Shown here: one piece after another, positions 17,205 to 26,595 of the stretch
Layout of the letters: each line of letters starts with the position of its first letter
Numbering within the stretch: position 1 is the stretch's first letter
Assembly: GCA_029261895.1 (NCBI GenBank)
Contig: JAJDAK010000031.1
Coordinates: 1 to 64,000 of the forward strand
Origin: Deltaproteobacteria bacterium
GTDB lineage: Bacteria > Myxococcota_A > UBA9160 > SZUA-336
DNA length: 64,000 nt
Direction: 5' to 3'
The notes under the pieces: generated by a model
What the model was told of the DNA's origin: nothing
The model's input: the letters and a program-made list of their open reading frames with translations, nothing else
Database searches by the model: none
Position numbers and translations under genes: made by a program

Positions 17205-18015
17205 GTGGAAGCCGGCAGCTGAATACGAGGATATCCGCTACGAGAAATCCGGTGACGGAATTGCAAAAATCACCATCAATCGCCCCCACGTGAGGAACGC
17301 GTTCCGGCCGCAGACGCTCTTTGAGCTCATTGAGGCTTTCAATGACGTTCGTGAAGACCCGAGCATTGGTGTCGCAATCTTCACAGGAGAAGGACCCGAC
17401 GCTTTCTGTTCCGGTGGCGACCAGAACGTACGCGGTCACGGGGGTTATGTTGACAAACAGGGCGTTCCGCGACTGAACGCACTCGATCTTCAACGCGTGA
17501 TCCGCACCTTGCCCAAGCCGGTCATCGCGATGGTCGCGGGTTACGCGATTGGCGGTGGACACGTTCTACACATGCTCTGCGATCTGACGATCGCCGCCGA
17601 CAACGCGCGCTTCGGACAAACCGGACCGCGCGTGGGCAGTTTTGATGGTGGCTGGGGGGCATCCTATATGGCGCGAATCGTCGGGCAGAAGAAGGCTCGT
17701 GAGATTTGGTTCCTCTGTCGCCAGTACGATGCACAGGAAGCGCTCGATATGGGGCTTGTTAACACAGTGGTTCCGCTCGAAAAACTCGAAGAGGAAACTG
17801 TACAGTGGTCGCGTGAAATTCTGCGGAACAGTCCGATGGCACTGCGTCTGTTGAAAGCGTGTCTAAACGCAGACTGCGACGGACAGTCGGGCCTCCAAGA
17901 GGTCGCGGGTGACGCAACGATGCTCTTCTATCTCACTGACGAAGCCAAGGAAGGTCGAAACGCTTTTGTGGAAAAGCGAGATCCCGACTTTTCACGGTTC
18001 CCAAGACTCCCGTGA
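17194..18015 (+). CDS. menB: 1,4-dihydroxy-2-naphthoyl-CoA synthase MenB
   Basis: This 273-residue crotonase-fold enzyme closes the second ring, turning o-succinylbenzoyl-CoA into dihydroxynaphthoyl-CoA. Motifs are [53 protein letters not shown] and the MenB hallmark [21 protein letters not shown] chose ATG 17194 (MKTEWKPA) because GAGGAG lies just upstream; the GTG at 17179 would add five residues and lacks such a site. It overlaps the menH end and the menA start. Confidence 0.96.
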   Translation: MKTEWKPAAEYEDIRYEKSGDGIAKITINRPHVRNAFRPQTLFELIEAFNDVREDPSIGVAIFTGEGPDAFCSGGDQNVRGHGGYVDKQGVPRLNALDLQRVIRTLPKPVIAMVAGYAIGGGHVLHMLCDLTIAADNARFGQTGPRVGSFDGGWGASYMARIVGQKKAREIWFLCRQYDAQEALDMGLVNTVVPLEKLEEETVQWSREILRNSPMALRLLKACLNADCDGQSGLQEVAGDATMLFYLTDEAKEGRNAFVEKRDPDFSRFPRLP

Positions 18016-18911
18016 CCGCCGAACACCCGCGACCCCCATCGGCAAAGGCTTGGATCGCCGCCGTGCGACCGCGCACCCTTGGCGCGTCACTCATCCCTGT
18101 TCTGGTCGGAACATCCGTGGCGGAAATCGGTCACCACCTAGACCTGAGTGTCCTTTTCGTCGCCGCATTCACGGCGTTGTTGCTCCAGATCGCAGCAAAC
18201 CTACTCAACGACGTGTCCGATTTTTATTCGGGCGTCGATACCGCTGCACGCATGGGCCCGGTTCGAGTGACACAAGCGGGCTGGTTGACACCGACGCAGG
18301 TTTATCGCGCAGCGGCTCTAATACTCGGCCTGGCAACGATGGGAGGTGTCTACCTCGTAAGCGTTGGTGGATGGCCCATCCTCCTCATTGGCCTGCTGTG
18401 CATCGGCGGCGCAGTCGCGTATTCACTCGGGCCGTTTCAATTTGCAAGGCATGCTCTGGGCGAGGTCGCGGCGTTTCTGTTCTTCGGCATAATCGCTGTC
18501 GTCGGCTCGGCCTACTTACAGAATCCCGACATTTCCTCAATGGCGATCGAAGCTGCTGTACCGATTGGAATATTGGTCAGCATGCTGATGCTCGTAAACA
18601 ATTTGCGTGACATCGATACCGATCAGGCATCGGGAAAAATTACATTGGCCGTGCTACTGGGCGCTGATCGTGCGCGTGCACTCTACCTCGGTGGGTTGAT
18701 CTTGGCGCTGGCGTGGCCGTTGGCATTGCTCCGCTACCCGACCATCACTCGCGGCGTACTTCTTCCATGGGTCGCATTTCCACTAGCGATCGCGGCGGCG
18801 CGTTCGGTCTGGAATGCTCGCAGTTCCGAAGATTTCATCCGGGCGCTGGGCGATACAGCGATACTGCATGCAGTCTATGGGGTTCTGCTTGCAGTCGGAA
18901 TCCTGTGGTAA
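18012..18911 (+). CDS. menA: 1,4-dihydroxy-2-naphthoate polyprenyltransferase MenA
   Basis: This 299-residue UbiA-family membrane enzyme attaches the isoprenoid tail to dihydroxynaphthoate. The opening [20 protein letters not shown] and the Asp-rich motif [20 protein letters not shown], followed by RVTQAGW, are typical. A second Asp motif is [18 protein letters not shown]. About eight membrane segments can be traced. It starts with GTG at 18012 overlapping the menB stop. In many genomes menA is unlinked; here it sits inside the operon between menB and menC. Confidence 0.95.
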   Translation: MTAEHPRPPSAKAWIAAVRPRTLGASLIPVLVGTSVAEIGHHLDLSVLFVAAFTALLLQIAANLLNDVSDFYSGVDTAARMGPVRVTQAGWLTPTQVYRAAALILGLATMGGVYLVSVGGWPILLIGLLCIGGAVAYSLGPFQFARHALGEVAAFLFFGIIAVVGSAYLQNPDISSMAIEAAVPIGILVSMLMLVNNLRDIDTDQASGKITLAVLLGADRARALYLGGLILALAWPLALLRYPTITRGVLLPWVAFPLAIAAARSVWNARSSEDFIRALGDTAILHAVYGVLLAVGILW

Positions 18912-19909
18912 AGCTGCTTCAAATACAAACACAGACCATTCAGCACGGGCTCGACCCACCGCTCGATACCGCACACGGAAAGATCCGCACGCGCGAAGGA
19001 ACACGCGTTGTACTTTCAGATGTCGACGGGTTTAGCGGCATCGGTGAAACCATGCCCCTGCCCGCATTTGGTACCGAGAGCGCAGCGGAAGCTGGAAATG
19101 CCATCCTTGCGATCACACACGCACTCGATGGTGCAGAGGGCACACTTGAGTCGCTCTTGGATCAGATAGAACCACACGGTACCGATGCTCGAACCGCAAT
19201 GGCGGCGTTTGATTTTGCACTGCATGATCTTTTCGCGCATCGGGCGGGTGTGCCGGTAGCAATGCTACTGGCCGACGCGCCGCGACAACAGATCGATGTG
19301 CATCACTTGATCAGCGATGACTTCGAGGAGCTGGAGCACATAGAAACAACCGCAGTAAAAATAAAGGTCGCGCACCGAAGGCTTTCAGATGACGTCGCCG
19401 CAGTAAAGAAATTGCGTTCAGTACTTGGACCCGACGTCGGAATTCGACTTGATGCCAATGGGGGGTGGAACGAGGATGAGGCAAACACCGCCTTTCAAGC
19501 CCTCGCAGTGTATGGAATTGAGTTCATCGAAGAGCCGGTCGCGGTCGGGAGCCTCGAGAGTTTTTCGAGACTTCCAAATGCACGGCTGATTCCAATCGCC
19601 ATCGATGAATCACTACTCCGCCCCGGCGGATATGCAGCCCTCATTGAAGCGAAGATCGCCTCTGTTGCGGTGCTAAAACCAAGCTTTCTCGGCGGACTAC
19701 GGCGCAGTTTAAGACTTGGAAACAAACTACTCGAAGCTGGACTCGGGGTCGTCGTCACGCACGCGCTGGAGAGAGAACTCGGCAACACAGCGGCCGCACA
19801 TCTCGCCGCTGCATTGGGCGGCGATGAGGTTCATGGGGTTGCAGCGTGCACCGGAACCTACACGATTTCGGTGCTTCCCGGGCTGAGCCCAGCGGCACGG
19901 CATGCTTGA
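18905..19909 (+). CDS. menC: o-Succinylbenzoate synthase MenC
   Basis: This 334-residue enolase-superfamily enzyme dehydrates SHCHC to o-succinylbenzoate. Catalytic features are the Lys pair in AVKIKVAHR, the metal ligands Asp in IRLDANGGWNEDEA, Glu in EFIEEPVAV and Asp in IAIDESLLR, and the far Lys in VAVLKPSFLGGLR. I chose GTG 18905, which overlaps the menA stop by seven bases and begins directly at the capping domain; the frame is open upstream to 18713 only inside menA. The end overlaps menE by eight bases. Confidence 0.93.
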   Translation: MVKLLQIQTQTIQHGLDPPLDTAHGKIRTREGTRVVLSDVDGFSGIGETMPLPAFGTESAAEAGNAILAITHALDGAEGTLESLLDQIEPHGTDARTAMAAFDFALHDLFAHRAGVPVAMLLADAPRQQIDVHHLISDDFEELEHIETTAVKIKVAHRRLSDDVAAVKKLRSVLGPDVGIRLDANGGWNEDEANTAFQALAVYGIEFIEEPVAVGSLESFSRLPNARLIPIAIDESLLRPGGYAALIEAKIASVAVLKPSFLGGLRRSLRLGNKLLEAGLGVVVTHALERELGNTAAAHLAAALGGDEVHGVAACTGTYTISVLPGLSPAARHA

Positions 19910-21251
19910 TACCTGGCTCGCGCGGCACGTTGCTGAACGCCCCGATCATCTCGCATTCACCGGGCTGGGGCCGAATCGGTCTTTTGCAGAACTGAATCGC
20001 AGCGCCGAACACGCAGCTGAATCACTTGCTTCCCGCGGAATCGGACGCGGGGATCGCGTTGCAATCTGGATGGTTAATTCGCAGCGCTACGTCGAGTTCA
20101 TTCACGCGATATCGCGGCTTGGCGCGACCGCCGTACTATTGCACCGACGCTTAGATGAAAACACCGCGCGGCGTCTTGCCATACGCGCGTCCGCACGGAT
20201 CCTACTAACCGACCGAGACTTATTTCCGTTGGGAAATACAACCTCGATTGATCTGCACGAAGAAAAATCACTCAAGAACACGCAGGCGGTACTTTTCACC
20301 TCGGGAACAACGGGTGAGCCCAAAATAGTGCGCCTCACCTATCGCAACCATCTCGCCAGCGCGGAAGCTTCAGCGAAACGCATCGGCATCAACCCAGAAG
20401 ATCGCTGGCTGGTCTGCATGCCCCTCTATCATGTCGGTGGTCTCGCGATTCTGATGCGCTCCGCAATCTACGGCACGACCGTGGTTCTCCGCGAGCGGTT
20501 CGAAGCCGAAAATATCATCGATGCGCTTCAGACCGAGGCCATCACTCTGCTTTCGGTTGTACCGACCATGCTCTTACGATTGCTACGCACCTGGAAGCGC
20601 GATATGCGCAACCATCTGCGTTGCGTGCTGGTGGGGGGTGGCCCGATTGCACCCGAACTTGTCCAACGCGCCATCGACTTAGGAATCCCGATCGCTCCCA
20701 CATACGGACTCACCGAGGCCGCGTCACAAGTCGCAACTTCTGAGCCCTCATCCAGCTATACACGTCCGTACTGCGTTGGTCCGCCGCTCCCAGGAACCGA
20801 TGTAAAGATCGAAGCCGGCGAGATTTTGGTTCGCAGTGCGACCCTCTCGCCCGATGTGCAAGGAGAATGGCTGCGAACCGGGGACTTCGGACATCTTGAT
20901 GCTACGGGGCGTCTCTACGTGGTTGATCGGCGCGACGATCTCATCGTATCCGGTGGCGAAAATATCTCGCCGGCCGAAATCGAGGCGGTACTTCTTAGCC
21001 AACCCAGCGTAACCGACGCTGCAGCAGTGGCGACATGCGATGAGGAATGGGGCCATCTACCGGTCGCGTTCGTCGTAACCGACGGATCTCTTACTGCCGA
21101 TCAGTTGCTTATGACTTGCCAAGAACAGCTGCCGCGCTTCAAAGTGCCGCGCGAGCTGCATTTTGTGGACAAATTGCCCCGAACAGCGTCAGGAAAGCTT
21201 CAGCGATACCTTTTGCGTGAACATCTGCAGACAAAGTACGAATCCCGCTAA
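19902..21251 (+). CDS. menE: o-Succinylbenzoate-CoA ligase MenE
   Basis: This 449-residue adenylate-forming ligase activates o-succinylbenzoate with ATP and CoA. Motifs are VLFTSGTTGEPKIVRLTYRN, LVCMPLYHVGGLAILMR, APTYGLTEAASQVAT, WLRTGDFGHLDATGRLYVVD and the lysine in LPRTASGKLQR. The short length and the MPLYHVGGL block are typical of MenE. Among catalytic steps it supplies the substrate for MenB although it is last in gene order. A 31-base gap separates it from the next gene. Confidence 0.93.
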   Translation: MLDTWLARHVAERPDHLAFTGLGPNRSFAELNRSAEHAAESLASRGIGRGDRVAIWMVNSQRYVEFIHAISRLGATAVLLHRRLDENTARRLAIRASARILLTDRDLFPLGNTTSIDLHEEKSLKNTQAVLFTSGTTGEPKIVRLTYRNHLASAEASAKRIGINPEDRWLVCMPLYHVGGLAILMRSAIYGTTVVLRERFEAENIIDALQTEAITLLSVVPTMLLRLLRTWKRDMRNHLRCVLVGGGPIAPELVQRAIDLGIPIAPTYGLTEAASQVATSEPSSSYTRPYCVGPPLPGTDVKIEAGEILVRSATLSPDVQGEWLRTGDFGHLDATGRLYVVDRRDDLIVSGGENISPAEIEAVLLSQPSVTDAAAVATCDEEWGHLPVAFVVTDGSLTADQLLMTCQEQLPRFKVPRELHFVDKLPRTASGKLQRYLLREHLQTKYESR

Positions 21252-21282
21252 ACCCTGAGACAGAACGGACGAAAAGAACTGC

Positions 21283-22302
21283 ATGACCGCGGTTCTTAGC
21301 CAGGTCCTCGACGCCCGAACGTTGCAGGAACCCAGACGCCTCGAACTCTATCGCCGTTTCTCCACGCTGCGATCGATGGACCTCTATATCCGTCGCTCCG
21401 ACTTGGTGGGATCAGCACTCAACGAAACCCACCGTGCGCTCGACATGCAGGCGGACCGACTGCACGAGCTCCGCATGGACTTGGAGTCGGTTCGCGTCTT
21501 CGTACCGCCGTACGCTGCGCGCACAGCGGATGGTGGCTACGCGAAAGCTGCGCATGAAGAGCTCGAACGCGTCCTCGAAATTTCTGAACATCTTCAAGAA
21601 ATACTCGGAGGACCGGTGGTCGGGTTGAGTTTTCATCATGTCACGGAGTGGCCGCTTGAAATCGACAAGGTGTCCGAGTCAGCATGCCACGAGCAGCTCA
21701 AGGGCGACCTCGATCACGCGATCGGATACATCGAACGTGTGGTGTCGGAGTGCCGCGTAAGGCAACTATCTCCTCTCCTCGAGAACGTCGCGCCGGTACG
21801 CAACGACCACGCCTTCCCAGGAGCGATGCAAACGCCGCGCTACGAGACGGGTTACTGCAGCCCACTGGCAATGGCATCGATTTGCGAAGAAGTCGATGGA
21901 CTCCGGGCAGTACTCGACGTCTGTCACTTAGCGCTCGGCTGCGAAGCTGCGCGCATCGACGACTTGCCACGAATCAATCAGCTTGAGATCGGCAACGACC
22001 CAAGTTTCGACGAAGAGCCTGCCTACCGTTTTGAAGCGGCGCTTGAAACGCTCGGCCCGTTCCTGGATTGCGTTCACCTTTCTGGTTGTGGCGGTCCACA
22101 GAAAGAGGTCCACGAAGGCGGAGTTCCGGGTGAAGCCGGAGATCAAATCGATTTGGATCGTCTGCTGCATCGACTCGCCGCACTGGACGGAATCGCCATC
22201 ACGCTCGAAATCGGTGGACTCCACAAGGACGCCATGTTTCCCAAGCTCGAGCGCAGTATGCTGGGCTTGGACGAGAAACTCCGCGTATTTCAAGCGAAAT
22301 AG
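21283..22302 (+). CDS. TIM-barrel protein of AP-endonuclease-2/DUF692-like type
   Basis: This 339-residue protein has a pattern suggesting a metal-dependent xylose-isomerase-like TIM barrel. Acidic and His residues fall at strand ends in PLLENVAPV, AVLDVCHLALG, DCVHLSGCGGP and ITLEIGG, the kind of ligands used to hold two or three metal ions. The N-terminal 120 residues are mostly helical. It follows menE by 31 bases on the same strand, so it may be the last gene of the operon, but no known menaquinone step needs it. The exact family and reaction are not established. Confidence 0.6.
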   Translation: MTAVLSQVLDARTLQEPRRLELYRRFSTLRSMDLYIRRSDLVGSALNETHRALDMQADRLHELRMDLESVRVFVPPYAARTADGGYAKAAHEELERVLEISEHLQEILGGPVVGLSFHHVTEWPLEIDKVSESACHEQLKGDLDHAIGYIERVVSECRVRQLSPLLENVAPVRNDHAFPGAMQTPRYETGYCSPLAMASICEEVDGLRAVLDVCHLALGCEAARIDDLPRINQLEIGNDPSFDEEPAYRFEAALETLGPFLDCVHLSGCGGPQKEVHEGGVPGEAGDQIDLDRLLHRLAALDGIAITLEIGGLHKDAMFPKLERSMLGLDEKLRVFQAK

Positions 22303-22375
22303 AGCCGATCAAGCCAGAGCCAACGATTGCCGAAAAGAACAACTAACGCCTTATATGTGAGAATAGGAACATCTA

Positions 22376-22735
22376 GTGCCCGCACCGTCGCCCGTGATCG
22401 ATCGAGACATGCTGATGGATCGGCTAGACGGCGACACCAAGCTCCTCGGCGAATTGATCGGCATCTTCCTCAATGATTTGCCAGATCGCATTGCCGATGT
22501 TGAAGAAGCCGTTCAGGCACGCGAGCTCCCAACGCTGCACGAACGTACGCATGCGCTCAAGGGGTCCTTGGGCAACCTTGCAGCAACGAGAGCTTACGAA
22601 GCTGCGCGCGACTTGGATGAACTCGCACGCTTGAACGAGGAGACGGGAATCGACGCCGCGTATGCGCGATTCAAGGAAGCCCTACTCGAGCTTGAGTCCG
22701 CGTTTCTCGCTTTATACGACGAACTCAAGCACTAG
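22376..22735 (+). CDS. Hpt domain phosphotransfer protein
   Basis: This 119-residue, all-helical protein carries a histidine phosphotransfer domain that should pass phosphate between receiver domains in a phosphorelay. The phospho-accepting His sits in LHERTHALKGSLGNLAA, the classic Hpt motif. The first helix (LLGELIGIFLNDLPDRIADV) is also typical. The start is GTG 22376. TTGCCG near 22328 and TTATAT near 22352 could be a weak promoter. No histidine kinase or receiver gene is adjacent, so the partners are encoded elsewhere. The end overlaps the convergent reductase gene by eleven bases. Confidence 0.9.
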   Translation: MPAPSPVIDRDMLMDRLDGDTKLLGELIGIFLNDLPDRIADVEEAVQARELPTLHERTHALKGSLGNLAATRAYEAARDLDELARLNEETGIDAAYARFKEALLELESAFLALYDELKH

Positions 22736-23882
22736 GGTCCGACTCCGCCCAGCGATAGAGCGAGTCCAGTACTTCGGCTGTTGCCGGTTCAAACTCTGCC
22801 ACACGCAAGTTCTCTTCAACATGCGCGAGCTCCCGCATTCCCACCAACGTTGTCGTGACACCCGGTGCGCTCCGCGCAAACTGCAGGCAACGTTGCGCAT
22901 CCGTTTCCAGTTCGGGAAACGCTTCTCTCAGGAATGGGGGAAGGCCCCGTGTCGCCCGACCTTGGACCAGAGGAGCGGTCGTCATCACCGTGGTCCCGGT
23001 TTCCGCCAGCGTTTCAAAGAGCGACTGTTGGCGCGCAGCGGGTCCAAACTGAGATGGCAAACCCAATGCTTCACCCATCGCGACGCTATAGGGCACTTGG
23101 ATGGCACGTAGATGATGATCTGCCCCGCCAATCTCTAGCGCTAACTCAAAGAGCTCCGTCACGGCAAGATGACCGCGTTCCGCGTGAGGCACGAGCAGCC
23201 CCGTCCACGTCGAAAGACCGTAAGCACCGATCGAACCGTTCGCGACCTCGGTTTCAAGCGCTTCGATCACGCGACCAAGCTGCTTCCAAAACTCTGTTGG
23301 CCCCTTCGCCCAGAGATGCAGCTCGGGGTTCTCCACGCAGTAGAGATCAATGACTTCAAGACCCAGGTTTTCGCGACTTCGGACGATCTGATCCACCATG
23401 AATCCTGGCTCAAGGGCATGATTGCCGTTCACGAGTTCGTTCGGATCAACCAACCCGGTATCGACGTAGGCACGAATCAAATACCGACGTGCGTCCGCGC
23501 CGTTCTGCGCGTGCTCCGCATCAACCGTCAGGTATCCACCTTTGGTCACGACGTAGATTTCATCGCGCTCGGCCAATCCTGTGTCGAACGCACGGCGCAG
23601 CGCGCTACCTAAGGCGCGCTCGCTGGTTTGCATTCGATAGGAAATCGACGAGTCGAACACGTTGGCGCCAAGCTCGATCGCACGAAGCGCTGCCGTTCGA
23701 TACGCAAGATCATCTCGGCCACCCGGCACTCCACTTCGTGTTCCCATGCCGAGTGATGAAAGCGTGAAACCATCTGGGCGGCGAAAACGGGCTCGCGGCC
23801 CAGAAAATTTGGATGCAAAACGCGCTGTCCCCGCCGCAGTTGCGCGTCCGCTGATTCGATCTATCGCCGACATTGGAGCCAA
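22725..23882 (-). CDS. Aldo/keto reductase
   Basis: This 385-residue NADPH-dependent reductase-like protein is longer than the usual 280-350. Barrel features are LSSLGMGTRSGVPGG, then the Asp in GANVFDSSISYRMQTSERALG (with Tyr at the expected spacing), the Lys in IYVVTKGGYL, and VIDLYCVENPELHLWAKGP, where the usual catalytic His is replaced by Glu-Asn. The later GSIGAYGLSTW and MTTAPLVQGRA match the family. The lost His suggests altered or weak catalysis. The start is 23882 or ATG 23873. It is divergent from the acyl-CoA synthetase gene, with only 44 bases between. Confidence 0.8.
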   Translation of the reverse strand: MAPMSAIDRISGRATAAGTARFASKFSGPRARFRRPDGFTLSSLGMGTRSGVPGGRDDLAYRTAALRAIELGANVFDSSISYRMQTSERALGSALRRAFDTGLAERDEIYVVTKGGYLTVDAEHAQNGADARRYLIRAYVDTGLVDPNELVNGNHALEPGFMVDQIVRSRENLGLEVIDLYCVENPELHLWAKGPTEFWKQLGRVIEALETEVANGSIGAYGLSTWTGLLVPHAERGHLAVTELFELALEIGGADHHLRAIQVPYSVAMGEALGLPSQFGPAARQQSLFETLAETGTTVMTTAPLVQGRATRGLPPFLREAFPELETDAQRCLQFARSAPGVTTTLVGMRELAHVEENLRVAEFEPATAEVLDSLYRWAESDPSA

Positions 23883-23926
23883 TCTACCGAATGACTTTCA
23901 ATCGCGCTTCAGGCAGGATTCCAGCC

Positions 23927-25555
23927 ATGGAATTCAACCTCGCGCAGATCCACGAAGCCATTGCTGCGACCATTCCAGAGCGCGAATGCTTGATCTACCG
24001 CGATCGGCGTCTGACTTGGGCCGAGGTCACCGACCGAACACGCCGCTTGGCAAATTATCTACTCACACGCGGAATCGGTCATCACCGCGAGCGCGCCGAG
24101 CTTCAAGACTGGGAATCCGGCCAAGATCACATCGCCCTCTACATGCACAACTGCAATGAGTACCTCGAAAGCATGCTTGGCGCGTACAAAGCACGGTCTG
24201 CACCGTTCAATGTTAACTACCGCTACGTTGAAGAGGAACTCATCTACCTGATGCGAGACTCGAAGGCTCGTGCCGTGGTATATCACGCAAACTTCGCACC
24301 GATGCTCGATAAGATTCGGTCTGAGCTCCCCGACCTTGAAGTGTTGATCCAAGTCGAAGATGACTCTAAACATCCACTCTTGGAAGGCGCTGTTGAGTAT
24401 GAAGCCGCGCTTGCGAGCGTATCCGCCGACAAACCAGACGTCGAACTCTCAGCGGATGACCTCTACATCCTATATACCGGTGGTACCACGGGAATGCCGA
24501 AGGGTGTGCTCTGGCGACAGGCCGATATCTACGTGGCGGCGCTCGGTGGACGCGACCGCGGGGATAACGAATACACGTCTATCGATCCTATTATCGAACA
24601 CGCAAAACGCGGCGGTAAGAAGACACTGCCCGCGCCTCCGATGATGCACGGTGCTGCGCATTGGGCCGCGTTCATGAATTGGCAGGGCGGGCATACGGTG
24701 GTGATTCAAGATCATCCCGAACGGCTCGACGCAAACGATATCCTGTCCACCATCGAACGCGAAAAGATTCACGGCCTGCTCATCGTCGGCGACGCGTTCG
24801 GACGACCGCTCTTAGACCAATTGCGTCGGCGAAGCTATAACATCGCTTCGCTTCGGGTCCTGGTGACCGGCGGTGCTGCACTCTCCGCGTCCTTGAAACG
24901 CGAGTTCCTAGAACTATTGCCCGATATTATGATCGTCGATTCGGTCGGCTCGTCGGAATCCGGTGGCCAAGCGCAGAATGTCAGTACCAAAGAGACAGGC
25001 GCGAGTACGGGCGTCTTTCGTCCCGGGCCGCAGATGTGCATCCTCAGCGAAGATATGACGCGCGTGCTAGAAGCGGGACACGAAGAGATGGGCTGGTTCG
25101 CACAACGGGGTCGCGTTCCGCTTGGCTATCTCGGCGACGAGGAAAAGTCGAAGCGAACCTTCGTCACGATCAAAGAGCATCGATATTCGGTTCCCGGCGA
25201 TCGCGCACGCTTGCGCTCCGATGGCATCGTTGAACTCTACGGCCGCGATTCAGTGACGATCAATTCCGGCGGTGAGAAAATCTTTGTAGAAGAAGTCGAA
25301 CACGCCATCAAACATCATGCCGGCATCTACGACACGATCGTCGTCGGGCGACCCAGTGAGCGTTGGGGCCAGGAAGTCGTGGCGATCGTCCGCGTACGTG
25401 AGGGCCATCAAGTCAGCGACGCCGATCTGCTCAAGGAATGCGGCAAACATCTGGCACGCTACAAACACCCCAAGTCGTTTCTCTTTCTTGACGAAATCGT
25501 GCGCAGTCCGAGCGGGAAACCTGATTACCGCTGGGCAAAGGCGCAGGTCTCTTAG
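23927..25555 (+). CDS. Fatty-acid-type acyl-CoA synthetase (FadD family)
   Basis: This 542-residue adenylate-forming ligase probably activates fatty or steroid side-chain acids for beta-oxidation. Motifs are the P-loop LYTGGTTGMPKGVLWRQ, APPMMHGAAHWAAF, the region DSVGSSESGGQAQNVS, and RDSVTINSGGEKIFVEEVEH, with the catalytic Lys in VRSPSGKPDYRWAK. The opening NVNYRYVEEELIYLM and the GGTTGMPKGVLWRQ form resemble actinobacterial FadD19-like enzymes. I chose ATG 23927 (MEFNLAQIHEAIAA), which has GGCAGGA upstream and fits the family N-terminus; the ATG at 23873 falls in the divergent gene. Substrate is not determined. Confidence 0.88.
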   Translation: MEFNLAQIHEAIAATIPERECLIYRDRRLTWAEVTDRTRRLANYLLTRGIGHHRERAELQDWESGQDHIALYMHNCNEYLESMLGAYKARSAPFNVNYRYVEEELIYLMRDSKARAVVYHANFAPMLDKIRSELPDLEVLIQVEDDSKHPLLEGAVEYEAALASVSADKPDVELSADDLYILYTGGTTGMPKGVLWRQADIYVAALGGRDRGDNEYTSIDPIIEHAKRGGKKTLPAPPMMHGAAHWAAFMNWQGGHTVVIQDHPERLDANDILSTIEREKIHGLLIVGDAFGRPLLDQLRRRSYNIASLRVLVTGGAALSASLKREFLELLPDIMIVDSVGSSESGGQAQNVSTKETGASTGVFRPGPQMCILSEDMTRVLEAGHEEMGWFAQRGRVPLGYLGDEEKSKRTFVTIKEHRYSVPGDRARLRSDGIVELYGRDSVTINSGGEKIFVEEVEHAIKHHAGIYDTIVVGRPSERWGQEVVAIVRVREGHQVSDADLLKECGKHLARYKHPKSFLFLDEIVRSPSGKPDYRWAKAQVS

Positions 25556-26454
25556 GATTCGCCCATCCAGCGACGGACGACGGGCAACGCCAGCGCAGCC
25601 GTGATGACACAGAGCGCGGTGTAGAATGCGCTTGGCACCGCGCCTGCTTCTCCGAGATGCTCGAGTGCGAGCACCGAGCCCAGCCCTGCGTTCTGCATAC
25701 CGACTTCAATCACCAACGTTCGCCGTTGCTTCGGTGGCCAACGCAATAGCGTGCCAACGCCGAACGCCAAACCGTAGCCCCCAATATTGAGTATCAACAT
25801 AGAAGCCACCAGACCGGGACCGAGCGTCTGCAACTTGGCGTGATTCGCCGCGACCACGACCAAAATAATCAATACGATGGATGCTGAAGCGATTCCGGTC
25901 GCAAGGCGATCCCAACCTGTTGGCATTTCATCGCGAAACCAACGCAGCGTAATACCCAGCGCGACCGGCAACGCGACCATCCAGAACGCATCGCCGACAA
26001 GGCCCGCGATCGGTACTTGAACCGATAGATCCGCAAGAAGCGGTAACCAGAACGCTAGCACCAAAGGACAGAGTAACGTCGCAATCGTGGTCATCGTGAC
26101 CGACAACATCAGATCGCCACGAAAAAGAACCGTCATCACGTTGGACGCCATCGCGCCCGGCATACAACCCACCAGCACAATTCCCGTGCGAACCTGCGGG
26201 TCGTCGAAATATCGCGAAATCGCAAATGCCAGCAGTGGCATCACGGTGTACTGAGCCGTCAGGCCGAGCAGCGTACGCATCGGAGTCGCCAGGAAAGCGC
26301 GGACTTCGCCGGCTCGCACCAAAGTTCCAACAAAGAACATCGTTACAAAGAACGCGGGTCGAAGTGCAGGCCGCAGCCAAAGAAAAGCCTCGGGAAGCGA
26401 GTACGCCGCAATCGCGCCGATCAATATTCCGAGAAGTACTGCCATCGAACCCAA
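25552..26454 (-). CDS. Bile acid:sodium symporter (BASS) family transporter
   Basis: This 300-residue membrane protein has about nine or ten hydrophobic segments and the BASS-family sequence GIVLVGCMPGAMASNVMTVL in the middle and TLVIEVGMQNAGLGSVLA near the C-terminus. Both are crossover motifs holding the sodium sites. The substrate is likely an organic anion. The start is ATG 26454, with ATG 26445 also possible. It converges on the acyl-CoA synthetase gene with a four-base overlap. The 141-base gap before the next gene holds an AT-rich stretch and runs of C and G, but no clear hairpin. Confidence 0.87.
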   Translation of the reverse strand: MGSMAVLLGILIGAIAAYSLPEAFLWLRPALRPAFFVTMFFVGTLVRAGEVRAFLATPMRTLLGLTAQYTVMPLLAFAISRYFDDPQVRTGIVLVGCMPGAMASNVMTVLFRGDLMLSVTMTTIATLLCPLVLAFWLPLLADLSVQVPIAGLVGDAFWMVALPVALGITLRWFRDEMPTGWDRLATGIASASIVLIILVVVAANHAKLQTLGPGLVASMLILNIGGYGLAFGVGTLLRWPPKQRRTLVIEVGMQNAGLGSVLALEHLGEAGAVPSAFYTALCVITAALALPVVRRWMGES

Positions 26455-26595
26455 CCTAGCATTCCAGAAGTTGACAAAAGCGAAAAAATGGCGAAATTAA
26501 AACTCGTCACCCCAGACCACTACCCCCTCCAGGGACGGGGGAGGAAGCGGCACCCCCCCAATGACCTTCCCCGTCCTTAGATCAGAGATGAGTCC

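Noticed and set aside
26510..26580. C- and G-runs before the lipase stop codon, considered as a terminator
   Set aside because: Only a five-base stem can be drawn and no T-run follows.
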